Source: JAGVSZ01 sp963716855
GTDB lineage: Bacteria; Pseudomonadota; Gammaproteobacteria; Burkholderiales; SG8-39
Assembly (NCBI GenBank): GCA_963716855.1
Contig: CAVQUV010000032.1
Coordinates: 62,001-126,000, forward strand
Reading direction: 5' to 3'
DNA length: 64,000 bases
Position 1 is the stretch's first letter. The number at the start of each line of letters is the position of its first letter. The notes under the pieces were generated by a model, which had not been told where the DNA came from, ran no database searches, and saw nothing but the letters and a program-made list of their open reading frames with translations. A program made the translations under genes and the position numbers. Below are positions 1 to 9,659 of the stretch, piece by piece.

Positions 1-1
1 C

Positions 2-1231
2 ACCAATACCGGACCGGTCGACGCGTACCGCGGCGCCGGGCGGCCGGAGGCCGGCTATCTGATGGAGCGGCTCGCGAGCCGCGCGGCGATCGAGCTCGGC
101 GTCGACCCGGTCGAGCTGCGGCGCAAGAACTTCATCCGCCCGCAGGACATGCCCTACAAGAACGCCGCCGGTTACATCTACGACTGCGGCAACTTCCCGG
201 GCGTGCTCGACAAGGCGCTTGCCGCGGCGGACTGGAACGGGTTCCCCGCGCGCAAGAGCGACGCGAAGCGGCGCGGACTGCTCGCCGGACGCGGGCTCGC
301 GTCTTACGTCGAGGTCACCGGCAGCGCGAACCTGACCGAATCGGTCGACGTGACGGTGAGCGGCGACGGGCGCGTCACGGTCGTGTCCGGCACGCAGTCG
401 ATGGGGACCGGGCTCTGGACGTCGTACGCGCAGATCATCGCCGAGCGGCTCGGCGTGTCGCCCGACGTGGTGACGCTGATCCAGGGCGACACGTCGATCG
501 TGAAGTCGGGAGGCGGCAGCGGCGGCTCGCGCTCCCTCCAGGTCGGCGGCGGCGCGGTGCTCGCCGGCGCCAACGCGACGGTGGACACCGGGCGCAAGCT
601 CGCCGCGGTCGCCCTTGAAGCGGCGGAAGGCGACATCGAGTTTCGCGCCGGGCGGTTCGTGATCGGGGGCACCGACCGGGGCATCGGGCTCTTCGAGCTG
701 GCGAAGCGCCAGCCGGAAGCGAAGTTCGTCGCGAGCGCATCCGAGACGGCCAAGGACCAGACGTGGCCGAACGGCTGCCAGATCGCCGAGGTCGAGGTCG
801 ATCCCGAGACTGGCGTCGTGAACGTCACGCGCCACGTCGCGGTCGACGACATCGGCCGCGTGATGAACCCGCTCATCGCGCACGGCCAGATCGAGGGCGG
901 CATCGCGCAGGGCATCGGGCAGGCGCTCGTCGAGCGCACGGTGTACGACCCGGAGAACGGGCAGCTGCTCACCGGCTCGTTCGCGGACTACGCGATGCCG
1001 CGCGCCGACGACGTCCCCGACCTCGTATGCCAGTTCGACGAATCGACGCCGAGCCCGCTGAACGCCCTCGGCGCGAAGGGCGCCGGCGAGTCGGGCACGC
1101 ACGGCGCGGTGCCCGCGGTGGTGAATGCGGTGATCGACGCGCTCGGCGAGCTGGGCATCCGCGAGATCGAGATGCCGGTGACGCGCGAGAAAGTGTGGCG
1201 TGCGATCCGTGCAGCCGGGCAGCGACGCTGA
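2..1231 (+). CDS. Xanthine dehydrogenase-family molybdopterin-binding subunit, C-terminal part
   Basis: This is the C-terminal part of a CoxL/XdhB-type large subunit that binds the molybdenum cytosine dinucleotide cofactor and hydroxylates an aldehyde, heterocycle or CO-like substrate. The reading frame enters from the left edge. The first visible residues contain AYRGAGRPEA, the substrate-channel loop of this family. Later come the cofactor-contacting stretches SGTQSMGTGLWTSYAQ and GGGSGGSRS, and near the end ALGAKGAGESGTHGA, which contains the GAGE glutamate expected to be the catalytic base. Start and partner subunits lie outside the window. The substrate cannot be named. The next gene begins 32 bases before this stop, so the two are probably co-transcribed. 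It is distinct from the second large subunit at 13841-16185. Confidence 0.93.
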   Translation, partial: TNTGPVDAYRGAGRPEAGYLMERLASRAAIELGVDPVELRRKNFIRPQDMPYKNAAGYIYDCGNFPGVLDKALAAADWNGFPARKSDAKRRGLLAGRGLASYVEVTGSANLTESVDVTVSGDGRVTVVSGTQSMGTGLWTSYAQIIAERLGVSPDVVTLIQGDTSIVKSGGGSGGSRSLQVGGGAVLAGANATVDTGRKLAAVALEAAEGDIEFRAGRFVIGGTDRGIGLFELAKRQPEAKFVASASETAKDQTWPNGCQIAEVEVDPETGVVNVTRHVAVDDIGRVMNPLIAHGQIEGGIAQGIGQALVERTVYDPENGQLLTGSFADYAMPRADDVPDLVCQFDESTPSPLNALGAKGAGESGTHGAVPAVVNAVIDALGELGIREIEMPVTREKVWRAIRAAGQRR

Positions 1232-2219
1232 GGCACGTGCCGACCCGGGCCTGACGGCCGTTCCCGGCCTGAAGGTCGGCCATCACACGCTCGCGGAGCG
1301 GCCGACCGGCTGCACCGTGATCCTCGCCGAGGCGGGCGCGGTCGCGGGCGTCGACGTGCGCGGCGGCGCGCCGGGCACGCGCGAGACCGACCTCCTCGAT
1401 CCGAGCAACACCGTGCGGCGGGTTCATGCGGTGGTGCTGTCGGGTGGCAGCGCGTTCGGGCTGGACGCTGCGACCGGTGTCGTGCGCTTTCTCGAGGAGC
1501 GCGGCGTCGGCTTCGACGTCGGGGTCGCGAAGGTGCCCATCGTGCCGGCGGCCGTCCTGTTCGATCTCGCGATTGGCGGCAAGCCGCACGTGCGGCCCAC
1601 GGCCGAGAGCGGTTATCGCGCGGCGCAGGCGGCGACCGATCGACCCGTCGTGGAGGGCAACGTCGGCGCGGGCGCGGGCGCGACCGTCGGCAAGATCGCC
1701 GGTTCCGCCCGGGGGATGAAGAGCGGGCTCGGGACCGCGTCGATCACGCTCCCCGACGGTCTGATCGTCGCGGCGCTGGTGGCGGTGAACGCGGTGGGCG
1801 ACGTGCTCGATCCGGCGACCGGCCACCTCATCGCCGGCGTGCGCACCGAGGACGGACGCGCGCTCGCGGATGCGCGGAAGCTCCTCCGGACAGGCGGTTT
1901 CAAGCCGCTGGTCCGATCCGGCGAGAACACCACGATCGGCGTGGTCGCGACCAACGCGGCGCTCGACAAGGCGCAGGCGCGCAAGGTGGCCCAGATGGCG
2001 CAGGACGGCTTTGCGCGGACGATCGTGCCTGCGCACACGCCGCTTGACGGCGATACCATCTTCGCGCTCGCGACCGGTATCCTGCCGGGCGGAGCCGACG
2101 TCATGACGATCGGCGCGCTCGCGGCCGACGTCATGGCTCAGGCGGTCGTGCGCGCGGTGCACGCGGCGACCGGGCTGCCCGGGCTGCCGGCGGCGCGCGA
2201 TCTCGCGCCGGCGCCCTGA
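1200..2219 (+). CDS. P1 family peptidase (S58, DmpA/L-aminopeptidase-esterase type)
   Basis: This 339-residue member of the S58 N-terminal-nucleophile family resembles DmpA-type aminopeptidases and beta-peptidyl aminopeptidases, which process themselves into two chains. Visible family features are VPGLKVGHHT near the N-terminus, VLSGGSAFGLDAATGV, and ENTTIGVVATNA around residues 240-251, the region where the family carries its autocleavage Ser/Thr. No signal peptide is apparent, so a cytoplasmic location is likely. I use GTG at 1200; GTG at 1209 is also possible. The overlap with the upstream molybdenum-enzyme gene suggests one transcript, so it could hydrolyse an amide or ester product of that enzyme. 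This role is inferred from position only. Confidence 0.9.
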   Translation: MRSVQPGSDAEARADPGLTAVPGLKVGHHTLAERPTGCTVILAEAGAVAGVDVRGGAPGTRETDLLDPSNTVRRVHAVVLSGGSAFGLDAATGVVRFLEERGVGFDVGVAKVPIVPAAVLFDLAIGGKPHVRPTAESGYRAAQAATDRPVVEGNVGAGAGATVGKIAGSARGMKSGLGTASITLPDGLIVAALVAVNAVGDVLDPATGHLIAGVRTEDGRALADARKLLRTGGFKPLVRSGENTTIGVVATNAALDKAQARKVAQMAQDGFARTIVPAHTPLDGDTIFALATGILPGGADVMTIGALAADVMAQAVVRAVHAATGLPGLPAARDLAPAP

Positions 2220-2234
2220 CCCAGGAGAACGACG

Positions 2235-4397
2235 ATGTCGATCACCGACCAACGCGCCGCGGCCGTCGCCGCGACGATCGAGACGGCGCGCGGAATCGTC
2301 GCGCGAATGGGCGTGACGCGCGCCGCGCTCGATCAGCTCAAGTCGACGCTGATCGCGCTCGGCGAGCGCACCGAGCTCTTCCCGCCCGAGCACTTCCGGA
2401 TCCCGGCCGGGCGCGGGAACGGGATCTTCCACCTCGCCGAGGACCCGGACGGATCGTTCGCGCTCTACGGGTCGGCGGGCCTGCCCGGCGCCAAGCAGCT
2501 GCCGCACGATCACACGACCTGGGCGGTGATCGCCGGCATCTACGGCGACGAGCACAACGTGTTCTACCGCCGCAGCGACGACGGTTCCGTCGCGGGACGC
2601 GGCGCGCTGAAGCAGACCGGCGAGATCACCGTGCGCAAGGGCAGCGCCTGCGCGCTGATGCCCGACGACTTTCACACGATCGAGACGCGAGGCACCGAAC
2701 CCAAGCTGCATCTGCATCTCTACGGGCGCACGCTCGAGGACCTGCCCGGCCGCATCGGCTTCGAGAGCGACGCGGGCGGCGCCTACCGGCGCTTCATGGC
2801 GAAGCCGGAGATCGTGAGCCCGCTCGTCACCGCGCCCGAGCTGCGCGCGATGCTCGGCGACGGGGCGGAGCTCGCGCTGCTCGACGTGCGCGAGGAGGGC
2901 GTGTTCTCGAAAGCGCACCTGCTCACCGCGGCGAGCGTGCCGCTGTCGCGGCTGGAGATGCGGATCGACGCGATGGTCCCGCGGCGCTCAACTCGCATCG
3001 TGCTCTGCGATGACGACGAATTGCTGGCCCAGCGCACCGCGGCGGTCCTGCGCCGCTTCGGTTACCGGCACCTCTCGGTGCTCGCGGGCGGGATCGGCGC
3101 GTGGAAGGCGGCGGGGTTCGAGCTGTTCTCCGGCGTATATGTGCCGAGCAAGGCGTTCGGCGAGTTCGTCGAGTACGCGTCCGCGACGCCGCGCATCGGC
3201 GCCGCCGAGCTGAAGGCCAAGCTGGACGCCGGCGAGGACGTCGTCGTCCTCGACTCGCGCCCGATGGACGAGTATCGCGTCATGAACATCCCCGGCGCGG
3301 CGGACTGCCCGGGCGCGGAGCTCGTCTATCGCGTCCACGAGGTCGTGAAACGGCCCGAGACGCTCGTCGTCGTGAACTGCGCCGGACGGACGCGCTCGAT
3401 CATCGGTGCGCAGTCGCTCATCAATGCCGGCATCCCGAACAAGGTGGTCGCGCTCAAGAACGGCACCATGGGCTGGCATCTTGCCGGGCTCGCCCTCGAG
3501 CATGGCTCGACGCGCCATGCGCCCGCACCCGGCGAAGCGGCGCTCGCCAAAGCGCGCGCGGCCGCGACGCGCGTCGCCGAGCGCTTCGGCGTGAAGCGCA
3601 TCGGCGCTGGGGAGCTCGACCGCTTGCGGTCGGACACCTCGCGGACGCTCTATTGCTTCGACGTGCGCAGCCCGGACGAGTACCGCGCGGGGCATCGAGC
3701 GGGATTTGCGAGCGCGCCCGGCGGCCAGCTCGTGCAGGCGACCGATGTCTACGCCGCAGTCCGAAATGCGCGCATCGTCCTCGCGGACACGGACGGCGTG
3801 CGCGCGACCATGACCGCTTCCTGGCTCCTGCAGATGGGTTGGCCCGAGGTTTACGTGCTCGACCACGCGGCGCCCGCGGGCGCACTCGTCCCCGGCGTCG
3901 ACGCGCCGCGCGTGCTCGGGTTGGACGATGCGAAGCTCGGGGAAATCGACGCCGCGACGCTGCAGAAGGCGTTGGTCGGCGACGACGTGGCGGTCGTGGA
4001 CTTCGCAACGAGCATCCAGTATCGCGACGCGCACATCCCGGGCGCGTGGTTCGCGGTGCGCAGCCGACTGCGCGACGCGCTCGGGAAGATCGGCCCCGTG
4101 AAGCGGTTCGTCTTCACCTCGCCCGACGGTACCTTGGCGCGGCTCGCGGCGCTCGATGCGGCCGGCCTGACCGATGCGCCGGTATCGGTGCTCGCGGGCG
4201 GAACGGACGCCTGGAAGGCAGCGGGGCTTCCGCTCGAGAGCGGGAACGCCCGGCTCGCCGCCGGGACCGACGACGTGTACTACAAGCCCTACGATCGCCA
4301 GGCGCAGATCGAGCAGGCGATGCAGGACTATCTCGACTGGGAGGTCGCGCTGGTGGAGCAGGTCAAGCGCGAGGCGTACTTGACGTTCAGACGCTGA
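2235..4397 (+). CDS. Cysteine-dioxygenase-like cupin fused to four rhodanese domains
   Basis: This 720-residue fusion has an N-terminal cupin (about residues 1-175) with the cysteine-dioxygenase metal signature: H91-x-H93 in LPHDHTTWAVIAG and a later HLHLYG (H159, H161). Four rhodanese domains follow. The first (about 200-300) has Cys258 in IVLCDDDE. The second (about 320-420) has Cys382 in the good active loop NCAGRTRS. The third and fourth lack the catalytic Cys (VLADTDGVRA; VFTSPDGTLA) and are probably structural. The architecture suggests oxidation of a thiol such as cysteine or 3-mercaptopropionate coupled to handling of the sulfane sulfur. AGGAGAACGACG precedes the ATG. The gene is intact, although the DNA right after its stop is already pyruvate-kinase-like sequence. 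Confidence 0.88.
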   Translation: MSITDQRAAAVAATIETARGIVARMGVTRAALDQLKSTLIALGERTELFPPEHFRIPAGRGNGIFHLAEDPDGSFALYGSAGLPGAKQLPHDHTTWAVIAGIYGDEHNVFYRRSDDGSVAGRGALKQTGEITVRKGSACALMPDDFHTIETRGTEPKLHLHLYGRTLEDLPGRIGFESDAGGAYRRFMAKPEIVSPLVTAPELRAMLGDGAELALLDVREEGVFSKAHLLTAASVPLSRLEMRIDAMVPRRSTRIVLCDDDELLAQRTAAVLRRFGYRHLSVLAGGIGAWKAAGFELFSGVYVPSKAFGEFVEYASATPRIGAAELKAKLDAGEDVVVLDSRPMDEYRVMNIPGAADCPGAELVYRVHEVVKRPETLVVVNCAGRTRSIIGAQSLINAGIPNKVVALKNGTMGWHLAGLALEHGSTRHAPAPGEAALAKARAAATRVAERFGVKRIGAGELDRLRSDTSRTLYCFDVRSPDEYRAGHRAGFASAPGGQLVQATDVYAAVRNARIVLADTDGVRATMTASWLLQMGWPEVYVLDHAAPAGALVPGVDAPRVLGLDDAKLGEIDAATLQKALVGDDVAVVDFATSIQYRDAHIPGAWFAVRSRLRDALGKIGPVKRFVFTSPDGTLARLAALDAAGLTDAPVSVLAGGTDAWKAAGLPLESGNARLAAGTDDVYYKPYDRQAQIEQAMQDYLDWEVALVEQVKREAYLTFRR

Positions 4398-4398
4398 A

Positions 4399-5820
4399 GA
4401 TCGCACGGCAGAGCTGCTCGGGCCGCCGCCGGCCGAGCGCGCGGTGCGGATCATGGTGACGCTGCCCGCCGAGGCCGCAACGGACTACGGCCTCGTGCGG
4501 CGGCTCGTCGCGGCGGGGATGGACATCGCGCGCATCAATTGTGCGCACGACGATGCGACGGCGTGGGAAGCGATGGCCGAGCACGTCCGTCGCGCTGGCG
4601 GTACCGTCGGGCGGCCGGTCAAGATCCTGATGGATCTTGCGGGGCCGAAGCTGCGCACCGGGCCGATCGCCGCGGGGCCCGCAGTTCTGAAGCTGCGGCC
4701 GGCGCGCGACGCGTACGGCCGCGTCGTCGCGCCCGTGCGGCTCGCGTTGCGCGCCTTCGCCGCGGACGACGCCGGCGACGGCGCGGAGCACCCGCTGCGC
4801 GCGCCCGCGGACTGGCTCGCACGCCTGCGAGAGGGGCATCGCGTGGATTGCACGGACGCGCGGGGCGCCGAGCGAAGCTTCCGGGTTGTGGAGACCGGCG
4901 AGGGGGTTGCGTCGCTCGAAGCCGCGAAGACCGTCTATCTGACCGCGGAGACGAAGCTGCGCCGCCGGCGCAACGGCAAGGGACCGCGCGGGACGACGCT
5001 CGACGGATTCCTCCGCCACGGCGGGCAGCGTGCGCATGTGTCGCGGTGACCTCCTCCACGTGACCCGATCCGGCATCGGTCGCCCCGCCACCGAGGCGCG
5101 AGGTCGCCGGAAGGCGAGTCCCGCGACGGTTCCGTGCACGCTGCCGGAGGTGGTCGGGCAGGTGCGCAGAGGCGAGCGGATCTGGTTCGACGACGGGCGC
5201 ATCGGCGGCGTCGTGCGGCGCGCCACGCGCGACCGCCTCGAGGTCGAGATCACCCACGCCCGCGACGGCGGCGAGGCGCTCGCGGGCGACAAGGGCATCA
5301 ACCTGCCCGACAGCGCGACTCGAGCTGCCGGCGCTGACCGAGAAGGACATCGCGGATCTCACGGTCGTCGCGCGGCACGGCGATATCGTCGGGCTGTCGT
5401 TCGCGCAGCGCGCGGCCGACGTCGAGACGCTGCTCGAGTGCCTGCACGGCCTGGGCGCGACGCACCTCGGATTGATCCTCAAGATCGAGACGCGCCACGG
5501 CTTCGAGAACCTGCCCGAGCTCGCTGTTCGCGGCGATGGCGAGCCAGGCGGCCGGGATCATGATCGCGCGCGGCGATCTCGCGGTGGAATGCGGCTACGA
5601 GCGGCTCGCCGAGGTGCAGGAGGAGATCCTCTGGCTCGCCGAGGCGGCGCACATGCCGGTCGATCTGGGCGACGCAGGTGCTCGAGACGCTCGCCAAGAC
5701 CGGCCGGCCCTCGCGCGCCGAGATCACCGATGCCGCGATGGGCGAGCGTGCGGAGTGCGTGATGCTGAACAAGGGCCCGCACGTGCTGGACGCGATCCGC
5801 CACGGCACGATCCGCTCCGC
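4399..5820 (+). pseudogene. Pyruvate kinase-like gene remnant, truncated at both ends with four frameshifts
   Basis: Pieces of one pyruvate-kinase-like protein follow each other in changing frames. They include RIMVTLPAEAATDYG, GMDIARINCAHDD, ILMDLAGPKLRTGP (substrate/metal loop), RGERIWFDDGRIGG, ILKIETRHGFENLPEL, AGIMIARGDLAVECG and QVLETLAKTGRPSRAEITDA. Rejoining them requires removing one base near 5012, 5318, 5523 and 5662. The homology begins mid-protein right after the rhodanese stop, so the usual N-terminal region of this long PK subtype is missing. It ends near 5810-5820 after GPHVLDAIR, running into the 3' end of the convergent SDR gene. No functional kinase can be made as sequenced. 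It is either a decayed gene between two deletion junctions or a badly assembled segment. Confidence 0.8.
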
Positions 5821-6873
5821 GCGAAAGCGCGTGAGCAGTCGCACGAACATCTCCTCGCTGTCCACCACGTCGTGGAAGCCGAACTGCCGCGCCTTGGTGG
5901 TGCTCGTCATCACGTCCCAGTCGCAGCCGAACACGTAGTCGCCGAACGGCCAGGCGACCAGCTCGTCGAAGCGGTACGGCTTCAGGCCGTGTTTCGCGGC
6001 GAGCTGGTCCCACAGCGACGCCTTGTCGGCCATGTGGGCGACGAGGGAGATGGTCTGGACGTCTCCGGCCGGCATCTCGAACACGGCGGCGATCTTCGGC
6101 CAGACGTTGCACCAGCGGAAGAAGTCGCCGTTCGTGACGTTGAACGCCTGGTTCGCGCAGCGCGGCTCGGTCGCGGCCCAACGCAATGCGCTCGCGAGGT
6201 GCGACGATTCGGTCACCTGGTAGACCGACCGGAACGCGCCGGGTTTGCCGGGGAAGCGCAGGGGCAGCCCGAACGCCTTGCTGATCGACGCGTAGACCGC
6301 GATCACCGACAGGATGCTCATCGAGGTGCCCGGCGAGAAGCCGCAGAGGGTGTGCGGCCGGATCTCGGTCCAGCTCCAGCGCTTGCCGCGCTGCTGTTGT
6401 TCCCGTTGATACTCGGTCAGCCAGTCGATCTGGTCGAAGTAGAAGTCGGGCGGCATGTGGCGCGGATCGTCTTCGCGCGCCGGCGTCCTGAACGGCCCGA
6501 GATGCGCGCCGTAGTACTTGTTACCGGTGACGAGCACCACGCGCTCGAGCTTTGTCGAGGCGCGGTCGATCGCGCTCACCGTGTTCACCAGCATGTCGCG
6601 GTTCGCGACGACGTTGGTCGCGAAGTTCGCGGCCGCACCGGTCGACGCCTGGAACGCCGCGTAGAACACGTGCGTGACGTCCTTCAGGCCGGCGAGCTTC
6701 GCCTCGACCGCGCGCGTGTCGAGCACGTCGACCGGGATGAAGCGCACGCGCGGGCCGTCCTCGCCCTTGCGCCGCGACAGCCCGATCACCTGCCAGTCGG
6801 GCAGGCTCGAGAGCTTCTCGACGACGTAGCGACCGATGACGCCCAGGGCGCCGACGACGACGGCGGTCTTCAT
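5479..6873 (-). CDS. NAD-dependent epimerase/dehydratase (PRISE-like SDR), native C-terminus missing
   Basis: This atypical short-chain dehydrogenase resembles progesterone 5-beta-reductase/iridoid-synthase-like (PRISE) proteins, NAD(P)H-dependent reductases of activated double bonds. The Rossmann motif GALGVIG lies at the N-terminus. VTGNKYYGAHLG carries the family's Lys/Tyr, and FYFDQIDWL and EIRPHTLCGF are typical. Recognisable homology stops at FRAERIVP (about position 5810). The frame then runs on without a natural stop through antisense pyruvate-kinase DNA to 5479, so the last 110 or so residues are probably artefactual. The start ATG overlaps the phyH stop by four bases (ATGA), implying translational coupling. 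Substrate unknown. Confidence 0.82.
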   Translation of the reverse strand: MKTAVVVGALGVIGRYVVEKLSSLPDWQVIGLSRRKGEDGPRVRFIPVDVLDTRAVEAKLAGLKDVTHVFYAAFQASTGAAANFATNVVANRDMLVNTVSAIDRASTKLERVVLVTGNKYYGAHLGPFRTPAREDDPRHMPPDFYFDQIDWLTEYQREQQQRGKRWSWTEIRPHTLCGFSPGTSMSILSVIAVYASISKAFGLPLRFPGKPGAFRSVYQVTESSHLASALRWAATEPRCANQAFNVTNGDFFRWCNVWPKIAAVFEMPAGDVQTISLVAHMADKASLWDQLAAKHGLKPYRFDELVAWPFGDYVFGCDWDVMTSTTKARQFGFHDVVDSEEMFVRLLTRFRAERIVPWRIASSTCGPLFSITHSARSPIAASVISAREGRPVLASVSSTCVAQIDRHVRRLGEPEDLLLHLGEPLVAAFHREIAARDHDPGRLARHRREQRARAGSRSRGASRS

Positions 6874-7667
6874 GCCGGCGTCCTTGCGAGCGCCGCGAGG
6901 CAATCGTCCGCGAGCGGCACGAGCGGCGTGAAGTCGCGGTTGGCGTGATGCATCGCGCGGACGGGCCGGGTGATCCGGTTCTCCACCGAGTTCGCGTTGA
7001 TGTAGACGATCGTGCGGCGCTTCGGCGTGAGGTTCTCGGGCGAAGCATGCACCAGGTTGCAGTTCATGAACATCACGCTGCCCGCCCCGAAGGTCATCGC
7101 CTGGATGCCGTGCTCCGCGACGAGCCGCGCGATCGCGGGGCGCTCGATGTCGACGACGGTGTAGCCGGTCGGGTTGCGGTCCGGGTTGGTCTCGTCGATA
7201 TGGCCGTAATGATGCGAGCCCGGTATCACGAGGAGCGGGCCGTTGGTCGCATCCACGTCATCGAGATACACCGCGATCATCAGCGCGCGCGGCGTCGGCA
7301 TCCCGTCCTCGAGCCGCCAGGTGCCGTAGTCCTGGTGCCACCAGAAGCTCTCGCCGTCGAACGCCGCCTTGGGGTTGATGCGGAGCTGGTGGATGTACAC
7401 GTCGCTCCCGAGCAGCTGCTTCGCCGGCTCGATCCAGCGCGGATGCAGCGACAGCCGGCGGAACGCCTCGCTGTATTTGTCGGCGGCGTAGATGAGCCGC
7501 GGTTCCTCGGAGCCGCGCCGCTGCATGTGCACCTCGGGCCGGCGCTCGTGGATGATGCGGTCGAGCTCGGCGTTGAGGACGGCGACCTCTTCGGCAGTGA
7601 AGAGGTTCGGCACCGTAATGTAGCCCCGGCGGTGGTAATCGGCGATCTGCTGGTCTTTGAGCCTCAC
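6870..7667 (-). CDS. Phytanoyl-CoA dioxygenase family protein
   Basis: This 265-residue Fe(II)/2-oxoglutarate-dependent oxygenase of the PhyH family has the facial triad visible as H-x-D in WWHQDYGTW and the distal His in NLVHASPENLTPKRR, whose Arg should bind 2-oxoglutarate. The substrate is not predictable from sequence. I place the start at GTG 7667 because AGGAGG lies just upstream on that strand and the frame before it is antisense glnS sequence. The gene follows glnS by 29 bases and is coupled by ATGA to the SDR gene. An oxygenase-reductase pair acting on one small molecule is plausible but inferred. Confidence 0.88.
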   Translation of the reverse strand: MRLKDQQIADYHRRGYITVPNLFTAEEVAVLNAELDRIIHERRPEVHMQRRGSEEPRLIYAADKYSEAFRRLSLHPRWIEPAKQLLGSDVYIHQLRINPKAAFDGESFWWHQDYGTWRLEDGMPTPRALMIAVYLDDVDATNGPLLVIPGSHHYGHIDETNPDRNPTGYTVVDIERPAIARLVAEHGIQAMTFGAGSVMFMNCNLVHASPENLTPKRRTIVYINANSVENRITRPVRAMHHANRDFTPLVPLADDCLAALARTPA

Positions 7668-7696
7668 TCCGCCTCCTAGCGTTCGCGCCGGCCGTC

Positions 7697-9533
7697 CTAC
7701 TGCCCCGCCTGCTTCGTCCAAGAATCGCGCAACGTGACGGCCCGGTTGAACACCGGCCTGCCCGGCCGCGAGTCGCGCAGGTCGGCCACGAAATAGCCGT
7801 GCCGCTCGAACTGGAAGCGGTCCTCGGGCTTCGCGTCCCGCAGCGCCGGCTCGAGATACGCGGAGATCACTTTCTTCGCGTTCGGGTTGATGTCGTCGAG
7901 CCAGTTGTATTCCTCGGGGGCTTCGGACGCGTGGGCCTTCCCGGACTCGTCGACCTCGGCCGCCCGCAGCCCGCTCGCGCCCGCGCTTGGATCCCGGGAA
8001 GGGCACCGAGAAGAGGCGGTCGTAGAGTCGCACCTCCGCCTGGTACGCGTGCGCGACGCTGACCCAGTGGATGTTGCCCTTCACCTTGACCTTGTCCGAC
8101 CCCGGCGTGCCCGACCGCGAGTCGGGCAGGACCTCGCAGTGCACCGCCGTCACGTTGCCCGCGGCGTCCTTGTCGCAGCCGGTGCACTTCACGACATAGC
8201 CGTAGCGCAGCCGCACCATGTTGCCCGGGAAGAGGCGGAAATACCCCTTGGGCGGCGACTCCTGGAAGTCCTCGCGCTCGATCCACAGCTCGCGGCCGAA
8301 GGGCATCCGCCGCTTGCCGAGCTCGGGCTTCTGCGGATGCACCGGCGCCTCGGCTTCCTCGACCTGGCGCGCGGGATAGTTGTCGATCACGAGCTTCAGA
8401 GGGTCGAGCACCGCGGTCGCGCGCGGCGCACGCTCGTTCAGGTCCTCGCGCAGGCAGTCCTCGAGCACCGTCATGTCGATCCACGAATCGGCCTTGGACA
8501 CGCCGATGCGCTCGGCGAAGAGGCGGACCGATTCGGGCGTGAAGCCGCGGCGCCGGAAGCCGACGATCGTCGGCATGCGCGGATCGTCCCAGGCATCGAC
8601 GTGCTTCTCGTCGACGAGCTGGATGAGATTGCGCTTCGAGAGCCGGACGTAGGTGAGGTTGAGCCGCGCGAACTCGATCTGCTGCGGCAGCGGGCGGTTG
8701 AGCAGGCCCATCTCGCCGAGCCGCTCGTTCAGCCAGTTGTAGAGGGGGCGATGGTCCTCGAACTCGAGCGTGCAGATCGAGTGGGTGATGTTCTCGAGCG
8801 CGTCCGAGATGCCGTGCGCGTAGTCGTACATCGGGTAGATGCACCACTTGTCGCCGGTCCGGTGATGGTGCGCGTGCCGGATCCGGTAGGCGACCGGGTC
8901 GCGCAGGTTGATGTTCGGCGAGCCCATGTCGATCTTGAGCCGCAGCACGCGCGCGCCGTCGGCGAATTCGCCCGCGCGCATGCGCCGGAAGAGGTCGAGG
9001 CTCTCCGCCGCCGGGCGGTCGCGATAGGGGCTGTTCTCGCCCGCCTCGGTGAGGGTGCCGCGCAGCGCGCGCATCTCGTCGGCGGTGAGGTCGTCGACGT
9101 ACGCGAGACCATGCTCGATGAAGGCCTCGCCGAACCGGTACAGGAAATCGAAGTAGTCGGACGCGTAATACAGGTTCGGCCCCCAGTCGAAGCCGAGCCA
9201 GCGCACCGCATCGAGGATCGAGTCGACGTACTCCTGTTCCTCCTTGGTCGGGTTCGTGTCGTCGAACCGCATGTGGCACGCGCCGCCGTAGTCGCGCGCG
9301 AGCCCGAAGTTGAGGCAGATCGATTTCGCGTGGCCGATGTGGAGGTAGCCGTTCGGCTCCGGCGGGAAGCGCGTGCGGATCTTCGCCGGGTCGAGCGCCC
9401 CGGCGAGATGCGCCTCCGCGAGGCCCGGCCCGCCACTCCAGCGCCGCGCGGCGTACTTGCCGCTCGCGAGGTCGCCCTCGACGATCGTGCGGATGAAGTT
9501 GGTGCCGGACGGCGCGTTGTCGCTGGTGGCCAT
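7697..9533 (-). CDS. glnS: Glutaminyl-tRNA synthetase (one frameshift)
   Basis: This class I aminoacyl-tRNA synthetase charges tRNA-Gln. The N-terminal Rossmann half has the HIGH motif in PNGYLHIGHAKS and the KMSKS-type loop VRLSKRNLIQ. The anticodon-binding beta-barrel part ends with FQFERHGYFVADLRDS and TLRDSWTKQAGQ before TAG. Reading from ATG 9533 the frame is correct to PFPGSKRGRE, then shifts. One extra base near 7972 separates it from the correct continuation LRAAEVDESGKAHASE. The total span is 3n+1 bases. Because glnS is normally essential and everything else is conserved, a consensus error is more likely than inactivation. It is transcribed with phyH downstream. Confidence 0.93.
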
Positions 9534-9659
9534 GGTGCGATTCTATCGCAGCGCAGCACGCGCCCGTCGCAGTGCGGAAACCCGCGCGCGTTGATTCACC
9601 TCACACCCGCCGGCGCCGACGGCGCGGAGCATAGATCCACTGGCAGGAGGAGAGCGCCT

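Noticed and set aside
969..2918. 649-residue antisense frame over the molybdenum-enzyme, S58 peptidase and rhodanese genes
   Set aside because: Arg/His/Ala/Gly-rich translation with no family motif. It is the reverse-strand shadow expected in GC-rich coding DNA, and three recognised genes occupy the other strand.
5012..5662. Programmed +1 frameshifting in the pyruvate-kinase-like gene and others
   Set aside because: The sites share no slippery heptamer or stop-codon context, four would be needed in one gene, and glnS and importer genes are not known to use this.
7887..9659. Long + strand frame leading into the first ferritin-like gene
   Set aside because: The part before ATG 9660 is antisense to glnS and has shadow composition; only the 9660-10163 portion shows family sequence.
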